Below are positions 25,638 to 34,485 of a stretch of DNA of 64,000 nt, one piece after another. Every line of letters starts with the position of its first letter. Position 1 is the stretch's first letter. Where the stretch lies: contig NZ_WQKZ01000002.1 of the NCBI RefSeq assembly GCF_009755225.1, forward strand, positions 124,001-188,000, given 5' to 3'. Made by a program: the position numbers and the translations under genes. Under the pieces are notes generated by a model. It was not told where the DNA came from. It searched no databases and worked only from the letters and a program-made list of their open reading frames with translations. The DNA comes from Hymenobacter ginkgonis. GTDB taxonomy: Bacteria > Bacteroidota > Bacteroidia > Cytophagales > Hymenobacteraceae.

Positions 25638-25678
25638 AAAGAACGTCCTGCTTCGACCAGCGTAGCAGGACGTTCTTT
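25638..25678. repeat. Short member of the GAACGTC palindrome family (terminator-like)
   Basis: Perfect 15-bp arms AAAGAACGTCCTGCT (25638-25652) and complement (25664-25678), 11-nt loop, followed by more T. It lies between convergent rfbC and murF and probably ends both. Confidence 0.88.
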
Positions 25679-25698
25679 TTTACTTAGTAGAGGTAGCC

Positions 25699-26997
25699 TT
25701 ACAGCAACGGCAAAAGCGTTTCTAGCCCCATGCCGCGCGAGCCTTTCAGCAGCATTAGCTGCCCGGCCAGGGGGTGCTGCGCCAGCCACTCGGCAGCCTC
25801 GGCTTTACTGGCAAAGTGCTGGGCGGCGGGGTAGGCCGTGGCGGCGGCCTGTAGCAGCGGGCCGATGAACACGACCTTATCCAACGCCAATTCGGCCGCT
25901 AGCTCGCCCAAGGCGTGGTGCTCGGCGGCGCTGGTTTCGCCTAGCTCAAACATGTCGCCCAAGATGGCTACCCTACCCTGCCCAGCTGCCACGGGCCGCT
26001 GCGCAAAGCTGCGTAGCGCGGCGGCCATGCTGCTGGGGTTAGCGTTGTAGGCATCCAGAATCAGGTCGTTGCTGTGGGCGGTGCGCACGAGCTGCGAGCG
26101 GTTATTCTGGGGGTTGTACCCGGCCAGGGCAGCAGCCACCTGGGCGGCGGGCACCTCAAAAAATGCGCCCACGGCAGCGGCAGCGGCCAGGTTCGGAAAA
26201 TTGTAGTCGCCCGTGAGTTGGGCCGCCACCTCCGAACCGTCCCATAGGCGCAGGTGCAGCTCGGGGTCGGCGCGTAGTAGGGTGGCGGGGTAGGCATCGG
26301 GGGGCTGGGGGTAGGTGACGCGCTGCGGCACGGCGGCAGCCAGCGCGGGCAGCTTGGCATCGAGCGTGTTCACGAAGGCTACCCCTTCGTTTTCAGCCAG
26401 GTAGTCAAACAGTTCGCCCTTGCCCAACGCAATGCCTGCTTCGCCGCCAAAGCCTTCGAGGTGGGCCTTGCCGATGTTGGTGATGAGGCCATGCGTAGGC
26501 GCGGCCCAGTCGCAATAATCCGCGATTTCGCCGCGGTGGTTGGCGCCCATTTCTATCACCGCAAAGTCGTGCTCCTCAAGCTTTAAGCGCAGCAAGGTCA
26601 GCGGCACACCAATGTGGTTGTTGAGGTTGCCGATGGTGGCCAGCACGTTATACTTCTGGCTTAAAACTACGGTCAGCAGCTCCTTCGTAGTGGTTTTGCC
26701 GTTGGAGCCCGTCACGGCCAGTACGGGGCCAGCAAAGTGCTGGCGGTGTTCGCGGGCCAGGCTTTGCAGGGCAGCCAGTGGGTCGGGGGCGTAAGTGTAG
26801 CGCGTGGGGTAGCGGGCGGCCAGCGCGGCATCGTCTACCACGGCGTGGCTGGCGCCTTTTTCGAGGGCGCCGGCGGCAAAGTCGGCGCCGCGAAAGCTAG
26901 GGCCATTGAGGGCAAAAAATAGCGTGCCGGGCTGGGGCTGGCGCGAGTCGGTGCTGACGCGGCCCTGGGCGGCAAGGTAGTGGTTGTAAAGGGTCAT
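25699..26997 (-). CDS. murF: UDP-MurNAc-tripeptide--D-Ala-D-Ala ligase
   Basis: 432-aa Mur ligase that adds the D-Ala-D-Ala dipeptide to complete the peptidoglycan precursor in the cytoplasm. The N-terminal domain contains STDSRQPQPGTLFFALNG, typical of MurF/MurE substrate binding. The ATP site is VTGSNGKTTTKELL (95-108). Further Mur motifs are EMGANHRGEI, NIGKAHLEGFG, and in the C-terminal domain LDAYNANPSSM and GDMFELGE. The length fits MurF. The start ATG at 26997 is the first in frame after a stop. It stands apart from a dcw cluster here. Confidence 0.96.
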   Translation of the reverse strand: MTLYNHYLAAQGRVSTDSRQPQPGTLFFALNGPSFRGADFAAGALEKGASHAVVDDAALAARYPTRYTYAPDPLAALQSLAREHRQHFAGPVLAVTGSNGKTTTKELLTVVLSQKYNVLATIGNLNNHIGVPLTLLRLKLEEHDFAVIEMGANHRGEIADYCDWAAPTHGLITNIGKAHLEGFGGEAGIALGKGELFDYLAENEGVAFVNTLDAKLPALAAAVPQRVTYPQPPDAYPATLLRADPELHLRLWDGSEVAAQLTGDYNFPNLAAAAAVGAFFEVPAAQVAAALAGYNPQNNRSQLVRTAHSNDLILDAYNANPSSMAAALRSFAQRPVAAGQGRVAILGDMFELGETSAAEHHALGELAAELALDKVVFIGPLLQAAATAYPAAQHFASKAEAAEWLAQHPLAGQLMLLKGSRGMGLETLLPLL

Positions 26998-27138
26998 GCA
27001 GGGGGGTAGGCCGGCGATGGCGGTAGGCTAGCCGCCGAGTAAGATGCGGACTATTGCAAAGTAACGTGCAATTTTTGCGCTGCGCCGCAACTAGGAATGT
27101 GTATTGCGCTGTTCACTGGCCCACAAGCTGTTTGTCTT

Positions 27139-29502
27139 ATGCTGAGTTTTTTATCGCGCTGCGGGCTAGTTTTACTTTTGGTAGGCGCTTTGCTGCCCCG
27201 CCCTACCCTAGCCCAGACGCCGGGCACGCAGTTTGGCTTTGCCTTCGGGAGCGTGGCCAAAATCGTGCAGGGCACCGACACGCTAGCCCAGGCTTGGGCG
27301 GGCGGCCTCAACACGCCGCAGTTTAGCAGCATCGACCTCAACGCCGATGGCCAGCCCGACCTCTACGCCTTCGACCGCGAAACTACCCGCAGCTACACCT
27401 TTCTCAATGTGGCGGGGGTAGGCGGGGTGGGCCGGCGCTGGCAGTACGCACCCGACTACGAGCGGATTTTTCCCAGCGACTTGTCGAGCTGGGCGCTGCT
27501 GCGCGACTACGACTGCGACGGCCGACCCGACTTGTTCACGTACGCGCCGGGCGGCGACATTCGAGTGTTTCACAACGTGGCGGGTGCTAATGGCCTACCC
27601 ACCTTTGTATTGGCTAACAACCAGTTATCTTACCCTATCAACAACGGCTTTGTCAGCAACCTCAACATTGGCTCATATAACCTGCCCGCCATACAGGACG
27701 TGAACGGCGATGGCCGGCTCGATATTCTGACCTACGACTTCGTGGGCTCGACGGTGCTGGAGCTGTATTTGAACGCCAGCACCGGTAGCTGCGGCGGCAT
27801 TTCGTCGTTTACGCAGAGCAGCAACTACTGGGGGCAAGTGTCGCCGTGCGTCGATTGCACCACGTTTCAGTTTGGGGCGGGCGCCACGGCGTGCCAAGCG
27901 TTTCGGCCGCTGCACAGCACTGGCCACAGCGTGCTGCTGCTCGACCTGAACGGCGACGGCAAGCTCGACCTGCTTGATGGCCGCGACAACTGCCCGCAGC
28001 TGACGCGCCTGCTCAACTCGGGCACCTCGACGGTGGAGGCCAGCTTTGCGGCGGCCGGGGCCAGTAGCGGGTTTCCGTCGGCGGCCGCGCCGGTAAGCTT
28101 GCCGGTTTTCCCCTCGGCATATTTCGTCGATGCCAACTTCGATGGTGTGCCCGACCTGCTGGTGGCGCCCACCATGACCGATAACTCGCTCGACCGCGTG
28201 AGCATGCGCCACTCCGTGCGCCTCTACCAAAACGCAGCTGCCAACGCCACGGCCACACCCAACCTCAGCCTGACCACCGACGGCTTTTTGCAAAACGACA
28301 TGCTCGACGTGAGCGAAGGGGCTATGCCGGCCTTTGGCGATATCGACGGCGATGGGTTGACCGATATGTTGGTAGGCAACCAGGGCGACCTCGTGAATGG
28401 TTACTACCGCGCCAGTATTTACTACTACCGCAACGTGGGCACGGCCAAAAAACCGGTATTTCGGCTCGTAACCGACGACTACCTGGGCCTGGCTGCGGCG
28501 GCAGCCCTTACCCCCACCGTCAAGTTTGAGACGCTGCGCCCAGCCTTGGTCGACCTCAACCGCGACGGCGCCCTCGACCTGGTGTACTCGGTGTATAATG
28601 GCACTACTAACCGCCTTAACTATATTTTGAATACGTCTGGCGCCGGCCAAGCAGTGGCGCTGAGCCCCGCCCGCGCCAGCTACTTCCGGCCGCAGGGCGC
28701 CGCGGGCACGGGCGTGCTACCCGCCCGCCAAGGCGATACCCCAGCCTTTTTTGACGTGGATGGCGATGGCTACGTGGATTTGTTGCTCGGCACCAACGAC
28801 GTGGCCGAAGCCGGCGGCACGCTCCGCTATTTCCGTAACCAGGGCGCCGCGGCCCAGGGCAATATTGACAACCTGTTTGTGCTGGCTAACAACGACTTTG
28901 GCACGCTGCGCGCGGCTGGTGCGCGGCCCTCGGGCCTAGCACCTACGGTAGCCGATTTCGATGGCGATGGCCGCCCCGACCTGCTGACCGTGGATGGCGC
29001 GGGCACGGTGCGCTACTACAGCGATTTCCGCAGCCAAGGCTCCAGCTTTCTGGAACGCACTGAGCTGGTTTATAACACTCTCAGCAACCAGTACGAGCCT
29101 AGCCGGTTGGGCCAGGGCTACGTGCTGCGCTTTGCGGCCGCCGCCGCCGACCTCAACCACGACGGCAGCCCCGAGCTATATGTAGGCACCGAAACGGGCG
29201 GCGTCATCAGCTACCTGGCGCGCCGGGGCACCGTGCTGGCAGCCCGGCCCGCCGCCGAGCAGGCCCTAGCCTTGAGCGTGTATCCCAACCCTACTACGCC
29301 CGCTACCCCCACCGCCACCGTTGAGACGGCCCAAGCCACCGCGGTGCGCCTGTTCGACCTTACTGGCCGCTTGGTGCAGCAGGATGCCGCCTTGCTACGC
29401 AGCCACAGCCTGAGCTTGCGTGGCTTACCCCCCGGCGTGTACGTGGTGCAGGCCACCGCTGCCGATGGCACCCGCGCCACCCAGCGCTTGGCCGTAGAAT
29501 AA
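27139..29502 (+). CDS. FG-GAP/VCBS repeat surface protein with T9SS sorting domain
   Basis: About 787 aa. The signal peptide is MLSFLSRCGLVLLLVGALLP, cut after about LAQ. The body carries many FG-GAP/VCBS-like calcium-binding repeats with D-x-D/N-x-D-G signatures (DLNADGQPDLYAFD, DVNGDGRLDIL, DLNGDGKLDLLDG, DIDGDGLTDML, DVDGDGYVDLL, DFDGDGRPDLL, DLNHDGSPELYVG), suggesting a beta-propeller like integrin alpha chains. The C-terminus (about 710-787) is a T9SS type A sorting domain: LSVYPNPTTP, VRLFDLTGRLV, LPPGVYVVQA. It is exported and probably anchored at the surface. The ATG at 27139 is chosen because the signal peptide begins there; an upstream codon at 27097 would add 14 residues. Confidence 0.88.
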   Translation: MLSFLSRCGLVLLLVGALLPRPTLAQTPGTQFGFAFGSVAKIVQGTDTLAQAWAGGLNTPQFSSIDLNADGQPDLYAFDRETTRSYTFLNVAGVGGVGRRWQYAPDYERIFPSDLSSWALLRDYDCDGRPDLFTYAPGGDIRVFHNVAGANGLPTFVLANNQLSYPINNGFVSNLNIGSYNLPAIQDVNGDGRLDILTYDFVGSTVLELYLNASTGSCGGISSFTQSSNYWGQVSPCVDCTTFQFGAGATACQAFRPLHSTGHSVLLLDLNGDGKLDLLDGRDNCPQLTRLLNSGTSTVEASFAAAGASSGFPSAAAPVSLPVFPSAYFVDANFDGVPDLLVAPTMTDNSLDRVSMRHSVRLYQNAAANATATPNLSLTTDGFLQNDMLDVSEGAMPAFGDIDGDGLTDMLVGNQGDLVNGYYRASIYYYRNVGTAKKPVFRLVTDDYLGLAAAAALTPTVKFETLRPALVDLNRDGALDLVYSVYNGTTNRLNYILNTSGAGQAVALSPARASYFRPQGAAGTGVLPARQGDTPAFFDVDGDGYVDLLLGTNDVAEAGGTLRYFRNQGAAAQGNIDNLFVLANNDFGTLRAAGARPSGLAPTVADFDGDGRPDLLTVDGAGTVRYYSDFRSQGSSFLERTELVYNTLSNQYEPSRLGQGYVLRFAAAAADLNHDGSPELYVGTETGGVISYLARRGTVLAARPAAEQALALSVYPNPTTPATPTATVETAQATAVRLFDLTGRLVQQDAALLRSHSLSLRGLPPGVYVVQATAADGTRATQRLAVE

Positions 29503-29630
29503 GCCACCGTGCAATAGGCCACGAGCTAAGCTAAGTGCTAAAAAAAATATTCGGCTAATAGTTCAGCTTAAATATGGTTTTTTAATTATTGAATTGTACG
29601 TTTGCTATACAATCTTAACTTCTGCTACAT

Positions 29631-30671
29631 ATGGCAAATTCTACGTTCTTTTCTCGCTTCTTCCCCGCAGTGCGCATTCCCTCGGTTGGGATGTGGTCGC
29701 TAGCCTGCCTAACACTGCTTGCGGCCCGGCCTAGCCAGGCGCAGGACGTATCGCGGTACCAGTTTGCCGCTACCAGTGGCACATTTACGCCGCTAGTAGG
29801 CGGCACGGCGGTCAGCAACCTATCGGCCAACGACGCCATATCGGCCAATATCACGCTGCCGTTCACCTTCACCTACGGCGGCAAGGCTTACACCACGCTA
29901 CAAGCCACGACTGATGGGTACATCGATTTTCGTGGCAGCAGCACGTATTCACAATCAATTAATACGCTGGGGGCAGGCCTCACGACGGTAGCGCCTTTCT
30001 ACGACGACCTGACGGGTGTGAACGGCACGGCTTCGTACGCCGTTTCGGGCACTTCGCCCAACCGCGTGTTCACGTTTGAGTGGCTGAACTGGGGCATTGG
30101 CTTTAACGCCACGGCCGCCAACCTCTCGTTTCAGGTCAAGCTTTACGAGGGTACCAACGTGCTTCAGTTCGTGTATCGCCCCGAGGCGGGCGCCGTGGGC
30201 ACTACGCCTAGCGCTTCTATCGGCATCGACGGAGGGACGACCACGGCCGGCACCCGTGGCAACTTTGTGTCGCTCAGCGATGCTTCGGCTAGCCCAACGC
30301 TAGTGAACAACGCCACCGCCGCCCTGCCCGTCAACACCATCAGCACCCGGCCGGCCGCTGGCCAGGTTTATACGTTCACTCCTGCCGCGACGCTGGCCAC
30401 CCGCACCGCGTTTGGCGCCAGCCAGTTAGAGCTGTTCCCCAACCCGGCGGCCGGTGCTTTTACGCTGCGCCTGCCCGCGCTGGCGGCCGAGCGCACCGCG
30501 CAAGTAGCCCTGTTCAATAGCCTGGGCCAGCTGTTGCAGAGCCGCTCGCTGGACCTGGCTCCCGCTGGCACCCAGACGCAGGTAGACGTGAGCGCCCTGG
30601 CGGCGGGCCTCTACACCTTGCGGGTGCAGGCTGGCAGCCAAGTAGCTACCCAGCAAGTAGCAGTGAAGTAA
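29631..30671 (+). CDS. Secreted protein with T9SS sorting domain
   Basis: 346 aa with a signal peptide (cut after about PSQAQ, residue 38). The middle (about 40-245) is a Thr/Ser/Ala-rich beta-sandwich with TLPFTFTYGGKAYTTLQATTDGYIDF and VAPFYDDLTG, a pattern found in secreted Bacteroidota proteins with nidogen-like or similar beta domains; no catalytic residues are evident. The C-terminus (about 270-346) is a type A sorting domain: LELFPNPAAGAFTLRL, VALFNSLGQLL, LAAGLYTLRVQAG. It is 128 bases after the FG-GAP gene. The AT-rich gap suggests its own promoter, but I found no exact -7 box. Confidence 0.82.
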   Translation: MANSTFFSRFFPAVRIPSVGMWSLACLTLLAARPSQAQDVSRYQFAATSGTFTPLVGGTAVSNLSANDAISANITLPFTFTYGGKAYTTLQATTDGYIDFRGSSTYSQSINTLGAGLTTVAPFYDDLTGVNGTASYAVSGTSPNRVFTFEWLNWGIGFNATAANLSFQVKLYEGTNVLQFVYRPEAGAVGTTPSASIGIDGGTTTAGTRGNFVSLSDASASPTLVNNATAALPVNTISTRPAAGQVYTFTPAATLATRTAFGASQLELFPNPAAGAFTLRLPALAAERTAQVALFNSLGQLLQSRSLDLAPAGTQTQVDVSALAAGLYTLRVQAGSQVATQQVAVK

Positions 30672-30701
30672 TTCGCCTGCCAACCAACGCTGCTCCAAAT
30701 G

Positions 30702-30745
30702 AAACGGGGTAGGGCGCCCACCTCGTGGGCCGCCCTACCCCGTTT
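30702..30745. terminator. Bidirectional terminator made of inverted GGGGTAGG words
   Basis: 15-bp arms AAACGGGGTAGGGCG (30702-30716) and complement (30731-30745) enclose a smaller CCCAC/GTGGG stem. It lies between convergent genes ending at 30671 and 30748. Confidence 0.88.
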
Positions 30746-30747
30746 GT

Positions 30748-31539
30748 TTAGCGGCCCGCCAGCTCAAAATCGTCGGCGTCGAATAGGGCGGGCAGCTGCT
30801 GGCGAAACTCCTGGAGCGGCGCGGCGCGCAAGGTGCGCGTGAGCACGGTTTGCCGGTTGCCGGCTTGGGCCAGGTAGTCGCCGCGCATATCGAGCAGCGC
30901 CGACTGGCCGGGGTAGTCGTGGCCATTGCCGTCGGTGCCCAGGCGGTTGACGCCCGCCGTGTAAGCCAGGTTTTCGATGGCGCGGGCCTGCAGCAAAGCC
31001 TTCCAGGCCTCAATGCGGGGCTGAGGCCAGTTGGCCACGTACAGCAGCAGGTCGTAGGGCGCCGCTTGGCGGTTGCGGCTCCACACTGGAAAGCGCAAGT
31101 CGTAGCAGATGAGCGGCATAATGCGCCAGCCGCGCCATTCTTCTACCAGCCGGCAGGTACCGGGCGTGTACACCTCATGCTCGCCGGCCAGCCGAAACAG
31201 GTGGCGCTTGTCGTAGCTGCTAAACGTGCCATCGGGCCGCACCCACAGCAAGCGGTTGTAGTAGCGGCCGCCCTCGGTCAGCAGCACGCTGCCCGTGAGC
31301 ACGGCATTGTAGCGGGCCGCCTGCTCGCGCAGCCAAGCCAGGGTAGGGCCGTCGGCGGGCTCGGCTTGGGCGGCTTCCATGCTGAAGCCAGTGGTAAACA
31401 TCTCAGGTAGCACAATGAGGTCGGTCAGGCCCGACTCGGGCAAAGCCGAGGCCAACAACTCGGCCAGCATCTGGCGGTTGGCGGCCGGATCATGCCAATG
31501 TAAGCTACTCTGGACTAGCGATATAGAAAAGTCATTCAT
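30748..31539 (-). CDS. Omega-amidase / carbon-nitrogen hydrolase (Nit2/YafV-like)
   Basis: 263-aa nitrilase-superfamily amidase with the complete Glu-Lys-Cys triad: E46 (VLPEMFTTGF), K111 (YDKRHLF) and C145 (ICYDLRFPVWSRN). Family members of this size act as omega-amidases on alpha-ketoglutaramate or alpha-ketosuccinamate. The ATG at 31539 (MNDFSISLVQ) is preferred over an in-frame codon at 31590 because homologues begin at this strand. A methionine/glutamine aminotransferase lies directly upstream on the same strand. Together they fit the known transaminase plus omega-amidase step that makes methionine transamination irreversible. Confidence 0.9.
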   Translation of the reverse strand: MNDFSISLVQSSLHWHDPAANRQMLAELLASALPESGLTDLIVLPEMFTTGFSMEAAQAEPADGPTLAWLREQAARYNAVLTGSVLLTEGGRYYNRLLWVRPDGTFSSYDKRHLFRLAGEHEVYTPGTCRLVEEWRGWRIMPLICYDLRFPVWSRNRQAAPYDLLLYVANWPQPRIEAWKALLQARAIENLAYTAGVNRLGTDGNGHDYPGQSALLDMRGDYLAQAGNRQTVLTRTLRAAPLQEFRQQLPALFDADDFELAGR

Positions 31540-31734
31540 CGTAAACGTATGGAGGAATAACCGGCTTATACTTAGGCAGCCGGTCAGCAATAGGGTACTA
31601 AAACTGATAATAATTTCGTAGGCGGCCGGGTAGTTACGGCTGAGTATAGAAAGCTTGAGCAGGAAAATTAAAAAACCAGCTCGCGCCCCGCCAAATTTTG
31701 GGAGCCTGTTTTTCTCTGCCCTTCAACTACCCCC

Positions 31735-32895
31735 CTACCCCGGCCGCCGCAGCCGAGCCGCGGCGGCCTGCAAGGTAGCGGGCTCCTTGGCAAAGCAAAA
31801 GCGCACCAAACCAGGGTCGTAGCCATCGTGGTAGAACGCCGATACCGGCACCACGGCTACCCCCCACTCGCGGGCCAACTCCTCGGCAAAAGCCAAGTCA
31901 TTTTTGCGCGAAAAAGCACCGTAGCCCGCTAGCTGAAAGTAGCCGCCGGGCACGGGCAGCAAGTCCCAGCCGCTGCCGGCCAGCAGCTGCGCAAATTCGT
32001 CGCGCTTGGCTTGGTAAAAGCTGGCCAGCCCGCGGGCGTGCCCATCGGTAGGGTCAGCTTCGAGCACATCGGCCAGCGCGTGCTGGGTGGGCGTGCTCAC
32101 GGCAAAGGTCAGGAACTGGTGCACCCGCCGCAGCTCGGTAGTAAGGGCCGGCGGGGCCAGGCAGTAGCCCACCTTCCAGCCCGTGGCGTGGTAAGTTTTG
32201 CCAAACGACGACAGCACGAAGGCGCGTGCACGCAAGGCCGGATGCTGGCGCGCACTGCGCGGCGGCACGCCGTCAAACACCAGGTGTTCATACACTTCGT
32301 CGGAGAGTAATAGCGCATCCGTACCGGCCAGTACCTCGGCCAGCGCGTCCCAATCTTCGGCGCCGAATACGGCGCCGCTGGGGTTATGCGGCGTGTTGAC
32401 GATGACCAAGCGGGTGCGCGCCGACACCGCCGCCCGCACCGCCGCCCAGTCGGGCCGAAAGTGGGGAGTAGGCAGGCGCACGTAGCGCGGCAACCCGCCC
32501 TGCAACCGAATGGCCGGCCCGTAGAGGTCGTAGGCGGGCTCCAGCACCAGCACCTCATCGCCGGGGCGCACCACGGCGGCCAGCACCGCATACAGCGCCT
32601 CGGTAGCCCCGGCAGTCAGGGTCACTTCCAGGTCGGGGTCGGGGGTAGGGGCATCGGTTTGCAGGCGGCCCACTTGCGCGGCAATGGCCTGGCGCAGGCG
32701 CGGCAAGCCCGGCATGGGCGCGTACTGGTGGCTGCCCGGCGCCAGCGCGTGGCGGGCCAGCGCCTCGCGCAGGGCCAGCGGCGGGTCGTAGTCCGGAAAA
32801 CCTTGGGCGAGGTTGAGGGCCCCGGTTTGCTGGGCCAGCAAGGTCATTTGCGAAAAAATACTGACGCCGATATCGGGCAGCTTGGAAGACAGCAT
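31735..32895 (-). CDS. Methionine/aromatic aminotransferase (YbdL-like)
   Basis: 386-aa fold-type I PLP aminotransferase, the same length as E. coli YbdL. Motifs: NLAQGFPDYDPP, TAGATEALYAVL, NTPHNPSGAVF (Asn170 region), SDEVYEHLVFDG and the Schiff-base Lys233 in SSFGKTYHATGWKVGY. YbdL-type enzymes prefer methionine, His or Phe and use keto acids such as the methionine salvage product KMTB. The start ATG at 32895 gives MLSSKLPDIGVSIFSQM; the extra 22 codons from 32961 have no family counterpart. The downstream omega-amidase (196-base gap) supports a role in methionine salvage. Confidence 0.92.
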   Translation of the reverse strand: MLSSKLPDIGVSIFSQMTLLAQQTGALNLAQGFPDYDPPLALREALARHALAPGSHQYAPMPGLPRLRQAIAAQVGRLQTDAPTPDPDLEVTLTAGATEALYAVLAAVVRPGDEVLVLEPAYDLYGPAIRLQGGLPRYVRLPTPHFRPDWAAVRAAVSARTRLVIVNTPHNPSGAVFGAEDWDALAEVLAGTDALLLSDEVYEHLVFDGVPPRSARQHPALRARAFVLSSFGKTYHATGWKVGYCLAPPALTTELRRVHQFLTFAVSTPTQHALADVLEADPTDGHARGLASFYQAKRDEFAQLLAGSGWDLLPVPGGYFQLAGYGAFSRKNDLAFAEELAREWGVAVVPVSAFYHDGYDPGLVRFCFAKEPATLQAAAARLRRPG

Positions 32896-33028
32896 GCGGG
32901 TAACAAAAGAGGCAATAGTGAGCAACCGATACGTAGTGGTATTGGCTTGGTTTGCTTGCAAAAATGGAACGCAAGCCGGAGGAAGCCGGCACTAACGCTA
33001 GAGGCTAGGCAGGGCAAGCCCTATCCCC

Positions 33029-33036
33029 TAACTTTG
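33029..33036 (+). promoter_or_regulatory. -7 element for the STAS-like gene
   Basis: TAACTTTG fits TAnnTTTG. Expected transcription start is near 33042, leaving a leader of about 29 bases before the ATG at 33071. No clear -33 TTTG. Confidence 0.4.
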
Positions 33037-33070
33037 GGAAAAGTACTTATAGCTTGTCTTATCCTACGCA

Positions 33071-33496
33071 ATGGCCATTATCTACCGTACCTCTTTTGTG
33101 CAATTTCACCACGAGTCTGCTGGGGCCACCCTGGAGACTGAATGGCTCGATTTTGCTAATTCGGAGCAGCTGCGCGCGGCCCTAGCCGAGGCGCTGCGCC
33201 TGGGCCGCCACCACCAGGTACAGGGCTGGATTGGCAACAATACGCTCATGCGCACCATTCGGCCCGCCGACCAAGACTGGATGAACCAGCACTGGTTTCC
33301 CGATTTTGCTAAGCTGGGCGTGCGCCGCTTAGCCGTAGTAGTGTCGCAGGACGCGCTCAACCAAATGGGCATCGACAATATTTTGCAGCGCGCCAGTGGC
33401 CACGTACCCTTTGATGTGCAGCACTTTACCGAAATAAGCGAAGCGCGCCGCTGGGCCGCGGCGGCCGATAGCCCCGCCCGCCTAGCCGCCAGCTAA
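33071..33496 (+). CDS. STAS/SpoIIAA-like protein
   Basis: 141-aa cytoplasmic protein. The pattern of short strands and helices (TLETEWLDFANSEQLRAAL, VQGWIGNNTLMRTIRPADQDWM, VRRLAVVVSQDALNQMGIDNIL) resembles the SpoIIAA-like/STAS fold proteins common in Hymenobacter and relatives, which are annotated as STAS/SEC14-domain proteins. The role of the family is not known; STAS proteins often act as protein-binding regulators. The start ATG at 33071 is the first after a stop and has a matching -7 box upstream. Confidence 0.6.
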   Translation: MAIIYRTSFVQFHHESAGATLETEWLDFANSEQLRAALAEALRLGRHHQVQGWIGNNTLMRTIRPADQDWMNQHWFPDFAKLGVRRLAVVVSQDALNQMGIDNILQRASGHVPFDVQHFTEISEARRWAAAADSPARLAAS

Positions 33497-33538
33497 ACCG
33501 GCGCCGGGCCATCCAAGCCGGCTACCCCCTACCCCACC

Positions 33539-33573
33539 AAAAAGCCCCGCCAGCAGGGCTGGCGGGGCTTTTT
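33539..33573. terminator. Bidirectional terminator between STAS-like gene and msrA
   Basis: Arms AAAAAGCCCCGCCAG (33539-33553) and CTGGCGGGGCTTTTT (33559-33573) with a 5-nt loop, between convergent genes. Confidence 0.9.
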
Positions 33574-33591
33574 AGTGCAGCAACTACGGCC

Positions 33592-34281
33592 TTACATATT
33601 GGGCAGGCCGGGCTTCAAATCTTGCGGAAACAGCTTGCGCACGTGCGCTACTTTGTGCTCCGACACGTTGATGATATACGGGTTGTCGGGGTTCAGGCGG
33701 TAATAGCCCTGGTGGTAGTCTTCGGCATCCCAGAACTGCTTGAAGGGCACTACTTGGGTCACAATCTTGCCATCGTACTGCTTCGAAGCGTTGACTTTAG
33801 CAATGGTTTCGTCGATGATTTTCTTTTCCTCCGGAGTGCGGTAAAACACGGCCGATCGGTATTCGGGGCCCGTGTCGTTGCCCTGGCGGTTGAGCTGCGT
33901 GGGGTCGTGGCTGGCGGTGAAGAAGATTTCGGCCAGCTTTTGGTAGCTCACTACTTTGGGGTCGTAGTAGATATTCACCGTTTCGGTGTGGCCCGTATTT
34001 TGGGCCGCTACCTGCTCGTAGCTGGGGTGCGGCACGGTGCCGCCGGCGTAGCCGCTCACCACTTGCTTCACGCCTTTTATTTCTTCAAAAGCTTCTTCTT
34101 GGGCCCAGAAGCAGCCGCCCGCAAAGGTGGCCTGCGCCAGCCCCGTGAGGTTGGCCGGGGCAAAACCAGCCGTGGAAGCCACGGCGGCCGGAGGGTTTTG
34201 GGCCTGGGCGGGCTGCTGCGAGCCACAGGCAGTAAGCGCAAGCAAGGCGAGGCCAAGCGTGCCGTGCAGAAGGTTTTTCAT
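33592..34281 (-). CDS. msrA: Peptide-methionine (S)-S-oxide reductase, lipoprotein form
   Basis: 229-aa MsrA. The catalytic motif is ATFAGGCFWAQEE with nucleophile C57, followed by GVKQVVSGYAGG and TGHTETVNIYYDP, all standard for the family. The N-terminus is a lipoprotein signal with lipobox ALTAC (Cys19), so the enzyme should be anchored in the periplasm or outer membrane and repair oxidised methionines in exported proteins. No resolving Cys is seen in the C-terminal tail (ends KPGLPNM), unlike E. coli MsrA. The start ATG is at 34281. Confidence 0.94.
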   Translation of the reverse strand: MKNLLHGTLGLALLALTACGSQQPAQAQNPPAAVASTAGFAPANLTGLAQATFAGGCFWAQEEAFEEIKGVKQVVSGYAGGTVPHPSYEQVAAQNTGHTETVNIYYDPKVVSYQKLAEIFFTASHDPTQLNRQGNDTGPEYRSAVFYRTPEEKKIIDETIAKVNASKQYDGKIVTQVVPFKQFWDAEDYHQGYYRLNPDNPYIINVSEHKVAHVRKLFPQDLKPGLPNM

Positions 34282-34485
34282 GAGGTAGAATAGAGATGAG
34301 ATGTACGCAACAACCGGCCCGGCCGGATGCAGCTGGCTCCTTGCGGGAGCCGCGGCTTTTGGTACTCACTAAACAGCAAAGACCCTGAATTAACTCCCGG
34401 CCAGGTCGTTTCTTTGGCTGGTTCAGGGCGGCTTCATGTGCAGATGCGGTAGGGGGACTTATGTTCGCTACTCTATTTGAATGCT

